A stretch of DNA of 64,000 bases, from positions 17,061-81,060 of the forward strand of contig CATQIH010000011.1 in assembly GCA_958296015.1 (NCBI GenBank). The letters are read 5' to 3'. The stretch comes from Cyclobacteriaceae bacterium (GTDB taxonomy: Bacteria; Bacteroidota; Bacteroidia; Cytophagales; Cyclobacteriaceae). The notes beneath the pieces are model-generated. The model was not told the DNA's origin, made no database searches, and saw only the letters and a list, made by a program, of their open reading frames with translations. Both the position numbers and the translations under genes were made by a program. Positions 62,777 through 64,000 of the stretch are shown here, one piece after another. Within the stretch, counting starts at the first letter, position 1. Each line of letters starts with the position of its first letter.

Positions 62777-64000
62777 ATGCCTAAAGTTTTAATTATAGAT
62801 GATGACGTAGCGTTCTGCTCACTCCTTAAGGCTTTTTTGCGCAAAAATAATTTTGACACCGAAGAAGAACACACCGGCAAAGCAGGTATCAGAGCAGTAT
62901 ACGAAAACAATTTCGACATTATCCTGATTGATTTTCGCCTGCCAGACCTCGACGGATTGGACCTGCTCAAAAACATCAAAAAGAAGTTCTTTCACCTGCC
63001 GGTCATCATCATGACCAACTATGCTAATATCAAAATAGCAGTGAAAGCCATGCAACTGGGTGCTTTTGAGTATGTGACCAAGCCTATCAACCCAGACGAA
63101 ATTCTGCTGTCTATCAGAAGTGCCCTTGAAGTAGCTCAAGAGAAGACAGAAGAAAAAGTTGCTGATATTTCCAAAAGCAAGAAAGTCAGTGCACGGGCCT
63201 TTTCCTTTGTAGAAGGAAAAGGCAATCGCTCGCAACAAGTTCAGAAACATATTGATTTGGTGGCTCCCACCAATCTTTCAGTCATTGTGCAAGGTGAAAG
63301 CGGTACGGGAAAGGAATATGTATCGCGGCTGATCCATCAGAAAAGCCAGCGAAGCGGCCATCCGTTTGTGGCCCTGGACTGTGGTGCTCTCTCTGAAGAA
63401 CTGGCAGGCAGCGAGCTGTTTGGTCATATTAGAGGTTCTTTTACAGGAGCTATCAACGATAAGATTGGTGTGTTTCAGGCGGCCAACGGCGGCACACTTT
63501 TTCTGGATGAGATCGGTAATCTCTCTTACGAGATACAGATGAAACTGCTGCGCGCCATTCAGGAACGAGTCATCCGGCAGATTGGCAGCAACAAGGATAT
63601 TCCTGTGGATGTCAGGCTTATCGTAGCCACCAACGAAGATCTGAGCCAGGCCGTTAGGTCAGGTGAGTTTAGAGAAGATCTTTACCACAGGCTTAATGAA
63701 TTTCAGATACGGGTACCTGCCCTGCGGGAACGGAGCGAAGATATTCCTTTGTTTACGGAGCATTTTCTCAACATGGCCAACCAGGAACTTAACAGAGATG
63801 TGGAAGGATTTGATGAAGAAGTGATAGACCACCTGGGAAGTTACAACTGGCCCGGCAACATCCGCGAACTGAAAAACGTCATCAGAAGGGCCGTTCTGCT
63901 TTCTTCTTCCAATACCATCACCATTGATAGCCTGCCTCCCGAGATCGTTACGCCCGTGATACACGATATTTTTAGAGATACGCCTGCCGACTATGCTCAT
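62777..64000 (+). CDS. NtrC-type sigma-54-dependent response regulator (3' end outside window)
   Basis: ATG at 62777 (MPKVLIIDDDVAFCSLLKAF); the frame stays open to the right edge, 408 codons. Receiver domain: acidic DDD (8-10), phospho-acceptor D52 in DIILIDFRLPDLDG, MTNYAN, and K in YVTKPINP. The AAA+ sigma-54 domain has Walker A GESGTGKE (about 173), the sigma-54 contact loop GSFTGA (about 220, with Ser where most have Ala), Walker B GGTLFLDEIG and REDLYHRLNEFQIRVPALRER. The Fis-type HTH is beyond the window. It activates promoters used by RpoN after phosphorylation by a sensor kinase. Confidence 0.95.
   Translation, partial: MPKVLIIDDDVAFCSLLKAFLRKNNFDTEEEHTGKAGIRAVYENNFDIILIDFRLPDLDGLDLLKNIKKKFFHLPVIIMTNYANIKIAVKAMQLGAFEYVTKPINPDEILLSIRSALEVAQEKTEEKVADISKSKKVSARAFSFVEGKGNRSQQVQKHIDLVAPTNLSVIVQGESGTGKEYVSRLIHQKSQRSGHPFVALDCGALSEELAGSELFGHIRGSFTGAINDKIGVFQAANGGTLFLDEIGNLSYEIQMKLLRAIQERVIRQIGSNKDIPVDVRLIVATNEDLSQAVRSGEFREDLYHRLNEFQIRVPALRERSEDIPLFTEHFLNMANQELNRDVEGFDEEVIDHLGSYNWPGNIRELKNVIRRAVLLSSSNTITIDSLPPEIVTPVIHDIFRDTPADYAH

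Overview
The window reads as a chromosome segment of a Bacteroidota bacterium, most likely order Cytophagales or a close relative. The reasons are: a FecI-like ECF sigma / FecR / TonB-receptor cassette, a second TonB-dependent receptor, Bacteroidota-type FtsX/MacB permeases, many Sec lipoproteins, starts with almost no Shine-Dalgarno sequence, and a few leaders with a TAnnTTTG -7-like box. The species cannot be named from sequence alone. No tRNA, rRNA or CRISPR array was recognised.

Layout. (1) 1-5.74 kb, accessory: the 3' end of a secreted metzincin-type zinc protease, a twice-frameshifted secreted-protein pseudogene, a TPM-DUF5675 protein, an overlapping secreted beta-barrel-like partner and a third small secreted protein. 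(2) 6.0-19 kb: metG with an in-frame 15-bp repeat insertion, an orphan HicB-like antitoxin, priA, a decayed outer-membrane protein, then ECF sigma / FecR / TonB receptor converging on a lipoprotein with five FAS1 domains. (3) 19.2-25.4 kb: an FGE-like protein, a degenerate GT51 protein, and a 3.45-kb defence island (HepT/MntA, PmeII-like restriction enzyme, HNH endonuclease, truncated DNA methyltransferase). This island lies between 164-bp direct repeats of the 3' end of a DUF1080 gene. (4) 25.4-47.1 kb, mostly housekeeping: cystathionine beta-synthase, citrate synthase, YbjQ-like protein, Gfo/Idh oxidoreductase, a 1018-aa membrane/TPR protein, cobalamin adenosyltransferase, xseA-xseB, lgt, a GH10 xylanase, an FtsX-like permease, gatC, plsC, and an operon of a surface lipoprotein with two Tat-exported ferritin-like proteins. 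(5) 47.1-49.7 kb, repeat-rich: a REP-associated transposase (RAYT) pseudogene, three perfect 38-bp palindromes in a 285-bp tandem repeat, an IS200-type element with its empty site preserved in the neighbouring repeat unit, and a ParE/RelE-type toxin-antitoxin pair. (6) 49.8-56.3 kb: ketosamine kinase, lipoprotein, sugar MFS transporter, an IS5-type element, a decayed second copy of the 3.7-5.7 kb accessory module, and a broken second transposase. (7) 56.3-64 kb: DUF72, Uma2, 3D-domain lipoprotein, a Uma2 remnant, TonB receptor, a hypothetical protein, panB and the start of an NtrC-type sigma-54 regulator running off the right edge.

The strongest candidates for something not yet described are: the TPM-DUF5675 module, present twice 50 kb apart, in which the partner's signal peptide is read through the end of the effector-like gene; the defence island with its flanking repeats and a methyltransferase lacking its SAM-binding motif; and the dense set of short dispersed palindromic or tandem repeats, some of which enter coding sequence (metG, plsC).
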